Under the pieces are notes generated by a model. The model saw only the letters and a list, made by a program, of their open reading frames with translations, searched no databases and was not told the origin of the DNA. Positions 26,063 to 34,730 of a DNA stretch of 64,000 nt are shown here, in pieces (position 1 is the stretch's first letter; every line of letters starts with the position of its first letter). Source of the stretch: Faecalibacterium duncaniae (GTDB lineage: Bacteria > Bacillota > Clostridia > Oscillospirales > Ruminococcaceae); contig NZ_CP048437.1 in assembly GCF_010509575.1 (NCBI RefSeq), positions 2,976,001-3,040,000 of the forward strand, read 5' to 3'. The position numbers and the translations under genes are program-made.

Positions 26063-28495
26063 TTAGTTCTGTACGGTTTCTTCGGGTTTGGTGGTCATGA
26101 TGCGGTAGAGCTGGGTGTCCTTCGGGAAATCGTCCTTGAAGGGAACGATGGTCGAGCCGTAGAAGATCAGCCCCTCACCGGCATTGGAATTGGTGATGTA
26201 GTTCTGCTGGCTGGGCGAGATGTTCAGCGCCTTCGAGAGAATCTGCCGGTCGCCGGATGCCTGATTCAGAAGGTAGACAAAATCCGAGTTTTCAAAGATG
26301 TTCTCTACCTCGCGGGACGCAAGCAGATCCTTGACGTTCTGGGTGATGCCGGTCGGGATGCCGCCCCACTTTCTGAAACGCTTCCAGATCTCTACGCTGT
26401 ATGCGGCGGTCTGTTCCTCCTTCAAGAGCAGATGGAACTCGTCCATGTAGTAGCGAGTTGCCTTGTGCTGGGCGCGGTTGATTGTAACTCTGTTCCAAAC
26501 CTGATCCTGCACAATCAGCATACCGAGCTTCTTGAGCTGCTTGCCGAGTTCGCGGATGTCATAGCAGACGAAGCGGTTGTTGACATCCACATTCGTTCTG
26601 TGATTAAAGACGTTCAGAGAGCCGTGAACATAGATTTCAAGGGCAGTTGCGATGCGCTGTGCCTCCGGCTCCTTCTGATTTCTCAGAATGTTGTAGAGGT
26701 CTTCAAGGATCGGCATTTTCTCCGGTTTGGGGTCTGCAAGAAACTCCTGATAGACCATGCGAACACTGCGGTCAATGATGGTCTTCTCAACCGGCTGCAA
26801 GCCGTCCTTGCCGCCGACAATCAGCTCACACATGGAGAGGATAAAGTCGGATTTCAGCGTCAGCGGGTTTTCCTCTTCGGAGTAGTTCGTGTTGATGTCC
26901 AACGGATTGATGTAATCCGTGCTGACCGGCGAGATGCGGATGACCTGACCGCCGAGCTTCTGCACAAGGGGGAAATACTCGGCTTCGGGGTCGCAGACGA
27001 TGATGTCATCCTCCGTGATGAGAAAGGCGTTCGTCATTTCTCGCTTGGCGGAGAAGGACTTGCCGGAACCGGGTGTACCCAAGATCAGCCCGTTGGGGTT
27101 CTTGAGCTGCTTGCGGTCAACCATGATCATGTTGTTGGACAGTGCGTTCAGCCCGTAGTAGAGAGCTTCGCCGCCCTGAAAAAGCTCCTGCGTGGTGAAC
27201 GGCACGAAAACCGCTGTGCTGGAAGTGGTCAGTCCGCGTTCAATTTCCACCTGATTGACGCCGATAGGCAGAGAGGACATCAGCCCTTCCTCCTGCTGGA
27301 AATCGAGACGCTTGAGCGCACAGTTATACTTTTGGGCAATGGCGGCGGTCTGGAACACCGCATTTTCGAGCTTCTGGCGGTTGGTTGCCGTGTTCATGAT
27401 GAGAATGGTCACAAGGAACAGTCTCTCATTGCGGGTCTGGAGATCCTGCAACAGACGCTTTGCCTCACCGCCGAAGGTGGCGAGATCGGACGGGATGATG
27501 TCCATGTCGTAGCCGGAGCGGACGGCTTTTTTCTGCTCTTCGATCTTCATCTTGTCGAGGTCGGTGATTTTCGACTTGATGCTCTTGATTGCCTTCGCCT
27601 GGTCAATCGTCCGGATATGAAAATTGACCGTAATGTTGCTGTCCATCTCAAGGAAGTCGGCAAGCATACGGTCATTGAGTTCCGGCGCGAGGATTTGCAG
27701 GAAGCTCACCGCACCGATGGTTTTGCCCATCTTGAAGCACTTGCCTTCACGGAAGTCAAAGGAAGTGGGAGCGATGAAGTCCTTGCTGGAAAGCCCCGTC
27801 CGGGCAACCATATCGAAGGAAAAGCGGAACGGCTCATTGCTGTCCATATTGAACACATCATGAAGCACTTTCAGCCGTTCGTAGCCGGACAGCGGCTCGG
27901 TTTTCACGCCGAGAGTTTTGAAGTTGTTGAGGATGTCGGTTTCAATGCGTTCGAGCTTCGGCTTTGCCGTGCGGAGGGAGTCCGCCTCAATGCCGAAGGT
28001 GATGTACTTCTTCTTGATCAGCCCGTTGTTGCCCTTGGTGAGCTGGCTTTGCAGCATACCGGAATACTCGGAGCGGATGTCGTTGAAGGCGTCCTCCTGT
28101 GCCGGAATGTTGATGCGCTTGCGGAACTCATTGAGACTTGCCTTCTGATTGATGAAGGAGAGCTGGACGAAAATCGAGCTATCAAAGTAGTTCAGAAAGT
28201 CGCACCAGTTCTCAAAGATGGCAGTTTTGTCCTCGTTCTGCGCAAGCTGGTAGTTGATGTCCTCAAAGGCGATGGACTTCGTGTAGAGGCGGCTGTTCAC
28301 CTTGCAGATACCGTCACGGCACATCTCCACATAGGGGATGGTCTGCTGGGCGGACTTGCGGACTTTCTTTGCCTTCCTGTCCTTTTTCTTCTGCATGACG
28401 ATCCGCTTCTTTTCCTGAGCGGAAAGGGCATCGCCGTAAACGACGCCGTTTTTGACGGTCATCTTAGGCTTTGCCTTTGCTGTGCTGTTGTTCAA
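26063..28495 (-). CDS. virB4: VirB4-type conjugation ATPase
   Basis: 810 aa. Walker A GTPGSGKSFSA (about 470-480), Walker B ATRYYMDEFHLLL (about 680-692) and the VirB4 C-terminal signature GIPTGITQNVKDLL. It powers pilus/channel assembly at the membrane. The start is TTG 28495, nine bases after AGGAGG, overlapping the end of prgI by 32 bases. The N-terminal region carries a Lys-rich stretch. Family length and motif set are complete, so the transfer system looks functional. Confidence 0.95.
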   Translation of the reverse strand: MNNSTAKAKPKMTVKNGVVYGDALSAQEKKRIVMQKKKDRKAKKVRKSAQQTIPYVEMCRDGICKVNSRLYTKSIAFEDINYQLAQNEDKTAIFENWCDFLNYFDSSIFVQLSFINQKASLNEFRKRINIPAQEDAFNDIRSEYSGMLQSQLTKGNNGLIKKKYITFGIEADSLRTAKPKLERIETDILNNFKTLGVKTEPLSGYERLKVLHDVFNMDSNEPFRFSFDMVARTGLSSKDFIAPTSFDFREGKCFKMGKTIGAVSFLQILAPELNDRMLADFLEMDSNITVNFHIRTIDQAKAIKSIKSKITDLDKMKIEEQKKAVRSGYDMDIIPSDLATFGGEAKRLLQDLQTRNERLFLVTILIMNTATNRQKLENAVFQTAAIAQKYNCALKRLDFQQEEGLMSSLPIGVNQVEIERGLTTSSTAVFVPFTTQELFQGGEALYYGLNALSNNMIMVDRKQLKNPNGLILGTPGSGKSFSAKREMTNAFLITEDDIIVCDPEAEYFPLVQKLGGQVIRISPVSTDYINPLDINTNYSEEENPLTLKSDFILSMCELIVGGKDGLQPVEKTIIDRSVRMVYQEFLADPKPEKMPILEDLYNILRNQKEPEAQRIATALEIYVHGSLNVFNHRTNVDVNNRFVCYDIRELGKQLKKLGMLIVQDQVWNRVTINRAQHKATRYYMDEFHLLLKEEQTAAYSVEIWKRFRKWGGIPTGITQNVKDLLASREVENIFENSDFVYLLNQASGDRQILSKALNISPSQQNYITNSNAGEGLIFYGSTIVPFKDDFPKDTQLYRIMTTKPEETVQN

Positions 28496-28844
28496 GCTGC
28501 AATTCCTCCTGTTCTTTGATTTTCTGCTGAATTTCAGCGTAGAGATTGTTCGTGCGATAGGGACGCACCTTGTCCCGGATAAACATGGACTGTACGATGT
28601 GGTACAGATACTTCTCGGCGGGCTGACCGTCCTTCTCGTAAAGCGCGAAGAAGATGAACGGGAGCATGATCACCACCATCAGCATTGCCGCCGTGGACAA
28701 GTCGAGATGTGCCTTCGCCAGAAAGAAGATCGGGACGCCGACCGCCGCAGCGATGGAAAAACAAATGAGCTGCCGCTTGGTCAGGTTGAACATGACCTTC
28801 GTTTTGACGCGGTTAAGATCCTTCGGGACCGGAACAAATGCCAT
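28464..28844 (-). CDS. prgI: PrgI-family membrane protein (VirB3-like)
   Basis: 126 aa from ATG 28844 (MAFVPVPKDLNRV), preceded by AAAGGAGG. Two transmembrane helices: about residues 26-43 and 48-67. PrgI proteins are small inner-membrane parts of the type IV secretion channel in Gram-positive elements and act next to VirB4, matching the gene order here. A longer reading from upstream has no ribosome site. Ends with a Gln/Lys-rich tail. Confidence 0.9.
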   Translation of the reverse strand: MAFVPVPKDLNRVKTKVMFNLTKRQLICFSIAAAVGVPIFFLAKAHLDLSTAAMLMVVIMLPFIFFALYEKDGQPAEKYLYHIVQSMFIRDKVRPYRTNNLYAEIQQKIKEQEELQLEQQHSKGKA

Positions 28845-29301
28845 TGACTGTTTCCTCCTTTCTAAGCTGCTTTTCATAGCGCAGCTTCATTTGTGCGGGA
28901 TATTGATCCTCCTTCGGTTGACGCTTGCCCGTCCAGCGAAGCCCACCCGCTTTGCCTTGACAAATCCAGCCGGAAGCCCGAAGGCTTGCACCGTTTTCGC
29001 TTTCCAGCGTGTAGGTGATGATGCGCTTATAGCCCATAGCCGCAGCAGCTCTTGCCGCCGCGCCGTAGAGAAAGCTGCAAGCGTTCTTTGCGCCGTTGGT
29101 GCATAGCCTTGTAACCTCCAATGTGAAGCCGTCATCCAGATACCGGCTGACGGGACGCCCGGCGATGATTACACCGACCAGCTCACCCTCTGCTTCACAG
29201 CCGATGGAGAACTTGTGACCGGCAACCGGCTTGTGATGTCGGTGATGCTGCCGGACATACTCGTTGGCGTCTCGAAGAGAGATGGGTTTTAGCCGCAGCA
29301 T
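28813..29301 (-). CDS. XF1762-family (GNAT-like) protein
   Basis: 162 aa from ATG 29301, behind GGAGG. Core strings: SLRDANEYVRQHHRHHKPV, FSIGCEAEGELVGVIIAGRP, GFTLEVTRLCTNGAKNACS, and YTLESENGASLRASGW. This is the XF1762 family, acetyltransferase-like, found in phages and ICEs. The acceptor is not known. The end overlaps the start of prgI and the beginning overlaps the end of the MT-A70 gene, so the three are translated as a coupled unit. Confidence 0.8.
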   Translation of the reverse strand: MLRLKPISLRDANEYVRQHHRHHKPVAGHKFSIGCEAEGELVGVIIAGRPVSRYLDDGFTLEVTRLCTNGAKNACSFLYGAAARAAAAMGYKRIITYTLESENGASLRASGWICQGKAGGLRWTGKRQPKEDQYPAQMKLRYEKQLRKEETVNGICSGPEGS

Positions 29302-29858
29302 GGTGTTTCCTCCATAGGAAGATGAGCCGTGCATTCGACCTCGTTGCCCCAAACGTCCCAGCCTTCGGGAGACTGACGGGCAAAAAGCTCCACGCGGGGA
29401 AGGTCTCCCATGAGCCGAACAATGCGCTCCCGCGCTTCATCCGGCTTTTTGGAATGCTCTTCAATATGACTGAGAATGACCTGACGCACACCGGCGTCAA
29501 CACGCTTCGGGTGTCCCTTTGTAGCAAGGATGCAGATTTCGGCATTCGCCCTTGTCCAGTAGCCCATGCCGGTAAAGAGATCGTCGTTCCTTCGGTTTTG
29601 CTTCACCCATACAAAAGCCACGGTCTTATAAGAAAAGCCCCATGCCGTCAGCACTTCGAGTGCTTCACAGAGGCACGGGAACGTGATCCAGAGAAACAGA
29701 GCGCAGTCCTTAGCGGCAAGCTCACCGACCGGAAGTGCCTTGATGTCTTTAATGCACATTGTCGGGTAGTGGCTTTCCGCCGACCGTCCCTGTCCCTTCT
29801 TGGAGTAAGTCCGATACGCCCAAGGGGGATCGGCGTAGATGATGCTGTACTTCTTCAT
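29289..29858 (-). CDS. MT-A70 family adenine methyltransferase
   Basis: 189 aa from ATG 29858 behind AGGAGG. The catalytic motif DPPW is at residues 10-13 (YSIIYADPPW). It also has SAESHYPTM, FLWITFP, FVWVKQNR, GYWTRANAE and the end motif GWDVWGNE. MT-A70 enzymes make N6-methyladenine in DNA or RNA. A second unrelated DNA methylase lies 4 kb further along the operon. It probably shields the element's DNA. The catalytic core is complete. Confidence 0.9.
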   Translation of the reverse strand: MKKYSIIYADPPWAYRTYSKKGQGRSAESHYPTMCIKDIKALPVGELAAKDCALFLWITFPCLCEALEVLTAWGFSYKTVAFVWVKQNRRNDDLFTGMGYWTRANAEICILATKGHPKRVDAGVRQVILSHIEEHSKKPDEARERIVRLMGDLPRVELFARQSPEGWDVWGNEVECTAHLPMEETPCCG

Positions 29859-29871
29859 GCTGCCGACCTCC

Positions 29872-30741
29872 TTAGTGCGCATGGAAAATGGATTTTGCGA
29901 GGCTTCCGGTCTTGAACAGCGAGAAGCACAGAATAACCGTGTACGCTGCCACAGAGAACAGAGCCGAATGAATGTTGTCTGCGATGATCATGCCGTTGAT
30001 CAGCACCGCATAGATGCCGACGCAGACCATGATGAGAAAGCCCTGAAATGCCAAAGCGAACAAGCCTTTCAGATAGTTCGTGCCGATGCTGCCCCATTCG
30101 CGGTTGCTCATGGTTGCGATGGGAATAGGCGCAATGCTCACGGTGCAGTAAATCTCGATCATGCGCCCGTAGAGAATGACCGTAATGAGGATCGCCATGA
30201 TTTTGAGGCACAGGCTGATCAGAAGCGTTTCTATTGACAGACCGAGCAGTTCTCCGACGCCCATGTTCTCCATGCCGGTACGCATCTGCGCAATCGTCGC
30301 GTCAATGTCAATGCTGGTGTTGCCGTGGATTACTCCGGCTGCACCGGAAACTACGTTCTGCCCGATGTCGAATACTGCCATCACGATGTCAAACGTGTGT
30401 GTTACGAGATAGATCGCCACAGCCGCCTTGAAAAACCACTTGAAGAACATCCATGTGTCCATGTCGTGAAGGTTGTTTTTCTCGGTGATCATAGAAATCA
30501 GCTCGTAGCACAAAACGAAGGTGATGATGATACCAGCGATGGGGACTATCACGTTTTCAGATAGTCCCCGGATCATCTGGTACACGCCGCCGTTCCAGCC
30601 GGACGGTGTTTGCCCAACTTCAGCGGCAATCGTTCCTACCTTCTCGTTGACATCGGTGAACATATTGGTCAGGTTGCTCTCGATCCATCCGATCAGCATA
30701 TCCTTGAGAGCTTGTTCGATCTTTTCTAAAATGCTGCCCAA
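29872..30741 (-). CDS. VirB6/TrbL-like polytopic membrane protein
   Basis: 289 aa with about six hydrophobic helices, the clearest at residues 64-84 (IVPIAGIIITFVLCYELI), 105-125, 175-200 and two near the C-terminus. It has an amphipathic N-terminus. This is the CD1112/TrbL-type channel protein of Tn1549-like ICEs, the VirB6 counterpart. It follows the two Maff2 genes and precedes the methylase. Start ATG 30741 is preceded by GGTGG. Confidence 0.85.
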   Translation of the reverse strand: MGSILEKIEQALKDMLIGWIESNLTNMFTDVNEKVGTIAAEVGQTPSGWNGGVYQMIRGLSENVIVPIAGIIITFVLCYELISMITEKNNLHDMDTWMFFKWFFKAAVAIYLVTHTFDIVMAVFDIGQNVVSGAAGVIHGNTSIDIDATIAQMRTGMENMGVGELLGLSIETLLISLCLKIMAILITVILYGRMIEIYCTVSIAPIPIATMSNREWGSIGTNYLKGLFALAFQGFLIMVCVGIYAVLINGMIIADNIHSALFSVAAYTVILCFSLFKTGSLAKSIFHAH

Positions 30742-30780
30742 TATTTCACCACCCTTCGGTTAAGCTGGGCTTGCCGTGGA

Positions 30781-30996
30781 TTAGCCGAACAAACCGGAGA
30801 GCAGGGGGATGAGGGTCGTGCCGATCAGCACCACACCGCCGCCAGCCATGAGCTGCTTGATGCCCTGAGACTTAGCGCCGGGGTTGTCGTTGCCGTAGCC
30901 TTCCATGAGGTTGACAACACCCCACACCGCAAGACCTGCGCCGAGGGCGATAACAAGCGTCTGGAGAACCGTAACTGCCTGATTGATAAATGCCAT
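30781..30996 (-). CDS. Maff2-family small membrane protein (pilin-like), copy 1
   Basis: 71 aa, two transmembrane helices (about residues 8-28 and 50-69), between which lies a polar loop with GNDNPGAKSQG. This is the Maff2 family, considered the VirB2 pilin-like subunit in this ICE group. The protein is identical to copy 2 (31,091-31,306) although about a dozen bases differ, all silent. GGAGG stands in front. It is followed by the VirB6-like gene. Confidence 0.88.
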   Translation of the reverse strand: MAFINQAVTVLQTLVIALGAGLAVWGVVNLMEGYGNDNPGAKSQGIKQLMAGGGVVLIGTTLIPLLSGLFG

Positions 30997-31090
30997 ACTT
31001 GAATTTCCTCCTTAAATCGTTGGTGAATTGTGAAGGGCGAGTGCCTTTTCCAGCACCCGCCCCGATGGTTACTTCTGCGCGGCTGCCGGA

Positions 31091-31306
31091 TTAACCGAAC
31101 AGACCGGAGAGCAGAGGGATGAGGGTCGTGCCGATCAACACCACACCACCGCCAGCCATGAGCTGCTTGATGCCCTGAGACTTAGCGCCGGGGTTGTCGT
31201 TGCCGTAGCCTTCCATGAGGTTGACAACACCCCACACTGCGAGACCTGCGCCGAGGGCGATAACGAGCGTCTGAAGAACCGTGACAGCCTGATTGATAAA
31301 AGCCAT
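31091..31306 (-). CDS. Maff2-family small membrane protein (pilin-like), copy 2
   Basis: 71 aa, same protein as the copy at 30,781-30,996, with its own ribosome site (GGAGG). The two genes are tandem, separated by 94 bases of unrelated DNA. Two identical proteins coded by diverged DNA imply selection on the sequence or partial gene conversion. It is the first gene after the terminator behind virD4, so it may be expressed from its own promoter as well as by read-through. Confidence 0.88.
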   Translation of the reverse strand: MAFINQAVTVLQTLVIALGAGLAVWGVVNLMEGYGNDNPGAKSQGIKQLMAGGGVVLIGTTLIPLLSGLFG

Positions 31307-31369
31307 AGATTTTCCTCCTTGAATCGATGAAAGTTGAGTGTGTATTTTTGAAAATGGGCATAAAAAAAG

Positions 31370-31441
31370 AAGCCCCGTCGCTGTTCTGCTTTGGGATAAG
31401 CCATCAGGCTTTACCCACTGCGCAGTGCAGCGACGGGGCTT
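31370..31441 (-). terminator. Terminator behind virD4
   Basis: On the - strand a 12-14-bp GC-rich stem (CAGCGACGGGGCTT and complement) is followed by CTTTTTTT. The roughly 44-base loop holds a second perfect palindrome, CACTGCGCAGTG (31,416-31,427). It divides the operon between virD4 and the pilin-like genes. Confidence 0.8.
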
Positions 31442-33210
31442 TAATCTGCTTCGACCTCGCCCATATCATAGAGGTCGAATGTGTCATCGAGCTTGACTAC
31501 CAGCTTGTGCTGCCGGTACTTCTCGATGTCAAAGGCGTTCCGCTTGTTATAGTCGGAGAGCTGCCGGTACTTTGGATGCTTCGTAATGTCGTATTTGTTA
31601 CTGAGAAAAGGTCTCACGCCTCGAAGCTGCAAAATACACTTGGCTCCGTCCATGACGGCGATCTCATCCTGAGACATCAGCTCCTTGCCGGTCTTCTGAT
31701 AATTCAAGCCATAAGAGTTGTTGTTGGAACGGGTTTCTGAGGTGTTGTAAAGGTCGATTGTCTCCTTGCCCAGCACCTCGCTGATTTCTTTGAGAGTCGA
31801 TTTTTCTTTTCCGCCGAGGAAAAGTGTGCAGTCGCAGTTGCCTGTGATGGTGTCCGCCGCATCCTTGTAGATGGTCTTGAGCTGAGACTGGGACTGCAAG
31901 ATGATTGACGCCGAGATTTCCCGGCTTCGGATGGTTGCGATGAGCTTATCAAACTTCGGGATTTGACCGATGTTCGCAAACTCATCGAGCAGACAGCGCA
32001 CATGGACGGGAAGCCGTCCGTTGTAAACGTCATCTGCCTTGTCGCAGAGAAGGTTGAAGAGCTGGGAATACATGATCGCCACGACGAAATTGAAGGTGTC
32101 ATCGGTATCGGAAATAATGACGAACAGCGCCGTCTTCCGGTCTCCGATTGTGTCCAGCTCCATCTCATCGTAGCTCATCAGCTCCCGCAGCTCTGCGATG
32201 TCGAAGGGCGCAAGCCTTGCGCCGCAGGAAATCAGGATCGACTTCGCGGTTTTGCCCGCCGCCAGCTTGTATTTGCGGTATTGCTTGACCGCAAAGTGGT
32301 CAGGGTCGCGGGCTTCCAGCTCATCGAACATGACATCCACGGGGTTCTTAAAGGTCTCATCGTCCTCTCTGGCTTCCGAGGCATTGATCATTTCGAGCAG
32401 GGTAGTAAAGTTTTTCTCGTGGTCGGGTGCCTCATACCAGATGTAGCCGATGAGAGCTGTGTAGTAGAGCTTTTCCGCCTTGACCCAGAAATCTTCGCCG
32501 GACTTATCGCCGTCTCCCTTCGTGTTGACGATAATCGTATTGACCAGCTTGAGGATGTCCTTCTCACTGCGGATGTAGCTAAAAGGGTTGTAGTGCATGG
32601 ATTTCCGGAAATTGATGGTGTTCAGCGACTTGATGACGTAGCCGCCCTTTTCAAGCATCTTGCCGCACTCCACCAGCACCGTACCCTTCGGGTCAGTCAC
32701 AACGTAGCTGCTGTGCATCTGCATCAGGTTAGGTTTGACGAAAAAGCGCGTCTTGCCTGAGCCGGAACCGCCGATGACGAGGATGTTCTTGTTGCGGGCG
32801 TATTTTGGCTGCTTTGGACGGCTGTTCATGGTCAGGAACTCCGTCTGCGTCAGAATGACGTTGTTGGAGAACTCCGGGTCCATGTACGGCTTGATGTCCT
32901 CTGGCTTGCCCCAGCGGGCAGATCCGTATTCTTCGCCCTGCCGGAACTTCTTGCGGTTTTTGCCCTTGACGTAGACTGCCAGCTTGAGCAGCACGCCAGC
33001 CGACAGACCGATGAGAAGATCGACAGGATGAAAGCTGGGAAGCGGATTTGCAAAGGCAGTGCCGAACACGGCAAAGCCGTTTGTCAGCTTGTCGATGAAC
33101 TCTGCGCCGGGAGCGAGACGAAATACGGCGGCAATCTTATCCGCAAAGTAGAAGGCGAAGACATACGGAAGGTTCAGAAGAATGAGCTTCTTCATATCGG
33201 GTTTGTTCAC
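31441..33210 (-). CDS. virD4: VirD4/TraG-type coupling protein
   Basis: 589 aa. Two N-terminal membrane helices (about 9-28 and 60-80) are followed by Walker A GGSGSGKT (about 145-152) and Walker B LLDEFANIG (about 405-413), then TIRSREISASIILQSQSQL, typical of the family. It brings the relaxase-DNA complex and protein substrates to the channel. It overlaps pcfB by four bases (ATGA). The four proteins with the shared C-terminal tail are candidate substrates. Confidence 0.95.
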   Translation of the reverse strand: MNKPDMKKLILLNLPYVFAFYFADKIAAVFRLAPGAEFIDKLTNGFAVFGTAFANPLPSFHPVDLLIGLSAGVLLKLAVYVKGKNRKKFRQGEEYGSARWGKPEDIKPYMDPEFSNNVILTQTEFLTMNSRPKQPKYARNKNILVIGGSGSGKTRFFVKPNLMQMHSSYVVTDPKGTVLVECGKMLEKGGYVIKSLNTINFRKSMHYNPFSYIRSEKDILKLVNTIIVNTKGDGDKSGEDFWVKAEKLYYTALIGYIWYEAPDHEKNFTTLLEMINASEAREDDETFKNPVDVMFDELEARDPDHFAVKQYRKYKLAAGKTAKSILISCGARLAPFDIAELRELMSYDEMELDTIGDRKTALFVIISDTDDTFNFVVAIMYSQLFNLLCDKADDVYNGRLPVHVRCLLDEFANIGQIPKFDKLIATIRSREISASIILQSQSQLKTIYKDAADTITGNCDCTLFLGGKEKSTLKEISEVLGKETIDLYNTSETRSNNNSYGLNYQKTGKELMSQDEIAVMDGAKCILQLRGVRPFLSNKYDITKHPKYRQLSDYNKRNAFDIEKYRQHKLVVKLDDTFDLYDMGEVEAD

Positions 33211-33698
33211 AGCTCGACACCCCGATCCTTGGTCTTGACCTTGACTTTCTCTTTGTGCTGTGCCTTGCTCTGGGCTTTCTCCTGATCCAGCTTGTGCCGG
33301 ATGGACGGCTGTTCCTTCTGCTTGACGGTTTTGGCGGAGAACTCCTTGAACGCGGCGGTCATCACATCAACATCTCGCCCCTTGAAGAAGACAAGATAGC
33401 TGGGCGGCTCAACGGAAACGTCCTTCTTGAGCGCAAAGTCCAGACCGTATTTACTGGCTGTTCGCTCAAAGGACTTGATGTTGCCGTCCGTCACTTCGAT
33501 GTTGGAGATGGCGGCATTCTGGCTCATCAGATGCTTGATGGACTGCTTGCCGCGATAGGTTTTGGGCTGCTGCATCTGCTTCTGTGCCTTCTCAATCTCC
33601 TGCACGAACTTGTCCAGTGCCTTTTTCAGCACCTCGGCTGAGATTTTGCCGCCCTTGATCATGATTGCAACAACTTTGGTGTTGACTTCATCCTGCAT
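33207..33698 (-). CDS. pcfB: PcfB-family (DUF3801) conjugation protein
   Basis: 163 aa. The PcfB core is seen in KGGKISAEVLKKALDKFV, YRGKQSIKHLMSQNAA, FERTASKYGLDFALKKD and YLVFFKGRDVDVMTAAFKEF. The C-terminal tail has PSIRHKLDQEK, a Lys-rich stretch, and a final RGVEL, matching tails on the ArdA-, ArdC- and LPD25-type proteins. In pCF10, PcfB is a transfer factor acting with the coupling protein PcfC; here it sits directly before virD4 with overlapping codons. It could be an adaptor that itself carries, or copies, the substrate signal. Confidence 0.85.
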   Translation of the reverse strand: MQDEVNTKVVAIMIKGGKISAEVLKKALDKFVQEIEKAQKQMQQPKTYRGKQSIKHLMSQNAAISNIEVTDGNIKSFERTASKYGLDFALKKDVSVEPPSYLVFFKGRDVDVMTAAFKEFSAKTVKQKEQPSIRHKLDQEKAQSKAQHKEKVKVKTKDRGVEL

Positions 33699-33749
33699 TG
33701 CGGCGTTTACCTCCTTTCGTTGGAATGATTATGGGGACTGCTGCCGAAG

Positions 33750-33785
33750 TTAAGGCGGCACAATCCGGCGATAGATGATTTTCAT
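33750..33785 (-). CDS. Possible 11-codon leader peptide
   Basis: ATG 33785 starts MKIIYRRIVPP and stop. It has a very good ribosome site (AAAGGAGG, eight bases upstream), better than many full genes here, in the 130-base gap between the replication-initiator-like gene and pcfB. It may be a translated leader that keeps the message open or senses translation; it may also be the relic of a longer gene. Confidence 0.3.
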   Translation of the reverse strand: MKIIYRRIVPP

Positions 33786-33828
33786 TTGCACTGTCCTCCT
33801 TTCCGAGCATTGCTCACGATGGTATTCA

Positions 33829-34725
33829 TTAAAGAGTGTCTTCACAAAGGCTATAATCGTAGGTCTTCGGCTTCTTTGACCCTGCCGATCTGTCCTGCCC
33901 GTAGAAATCATGATTGACGAGCGCGGAGTAGTAATTGTCTATCGTCAGAGAGGCGTTATACAGAGCGGTCAACAGGTACGCCCGGATATTACGGATGTCT
34001 GACGGGTTCTTGTTCATTGCTTCCAGAACGTACTCTATGTGGCTGCTATTCAGCTTGAGAAAGCGGGACTTGACCACTTGCTGCGGCATATCCTCGCCAT
34101 TGATACGGATGGTCGGAGCGGTAGAGCAGACGGCATCCAGCATGATGTCCATGATCTCCCGGAAGCGGTCTTTATCGAACTTCGGATCCTGACAGAGAAT
34201 GTTGTAGTCAAGATTCTCTTTGATAATCTCCTCATACTCGCTTCGCTCATCCATCCTGTCCATCCCATCAAGATTGATGGATTGATAGTTCTTTGAGAGA
34301 GTATTTCTTTCTTGGGTAATTACTTGATCAGTATTTATTTGTGCGGACTTATCCCCGCGTGGATTATCCACATCTGGCTTCTCCACACATGGATTTTCCG
34401 TGTGTGGCATTTCCCGTTCTGGCGTGGACTCCTGCGGCTCTTCGTATATCTCAAAGATTGTGCTGCTCATCCTGCCTTTACCGTCTCTCTGCCGGTGCCG
34501 GACAAGGTAGCCGTGCTTTTCAAGCTCACGGAGCGCGGAGAGAATGGCATCCGGACCTTCCTTGCAGATTGCAGAAAGTCCCTTGGTTGAGAACTTCCAG
34601 CCATCATTAAACGAAAGCATCTTTGAGAGTAGCCCGACTGCCTTGAGTGACAGGCTCTTGTCTCGGAGGTGGAAGTTCGCCATGACGGTATAGCCACGAT
34701 TCTTGTTTACGCGATAGACTGCCAC
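33829..34725 (-). CDS. Replication-initiator-like winged-helix protein (DUF6017)
   Basis: 298 aa from GTG 34725 (AAGGTGA five bases upstream). Residues 1-105 form a winged helix of the RepA-N type (MANFHLRDKSLSLKAVGLLS, then REGPDAILSALRELEKHGYL-like text). A polar linker follows, then a DUF6017 C-terminal domain with FREIMDIMLDAV and LTALYNASLTIDNYY. Such proteins are the first of the transfer region in Tn1549-like ICEs and may start plasmid-like replication of the excised circle. It is 5 bases after the Bro/KilAC gene. Confidence 0.8.
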   Translation of the reverse strand: MAVYRVNKNRGYTVMANFHLRDKSLSLKAVGLLSKMLSFNDGWKFSTKGLSAICKEGPDAILSALRELEKHGYLVRHRQRDGKGRMSSTIFEIYEEPQESTPEREMPHTENPCVEKPDVDNPRGDKSAQINTDQVITQERNTLSKNYQSINLDGMDRMDERSEYEEIIKENLDYNILCQDPKFDKDRFREIMDIMLDAVCSTAPTIRINGEDMPQQVVKSRFLKLNSSHIEYVLEAMNKNPSDIRNIRAYLLTALYNASLTIDNYYSALVNHDFYGQDRSAGSKKPKTYDYSLCEDTL

Positions 34726-34730
34726 GAAAA

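Noticed and set aside
25901..28519. Open frame of about 870 codons antisense to virB4.
   Set aside because: The - strand encodes complete VirB4 motifs; the antisense product is Leu/Val-rich without a domain.
30781..31306. Assembly duplication as the cause of the two Maff2 genes.
   Set aside because: The copies differ at about a dozen silent sites and have different flanks, so both are real.
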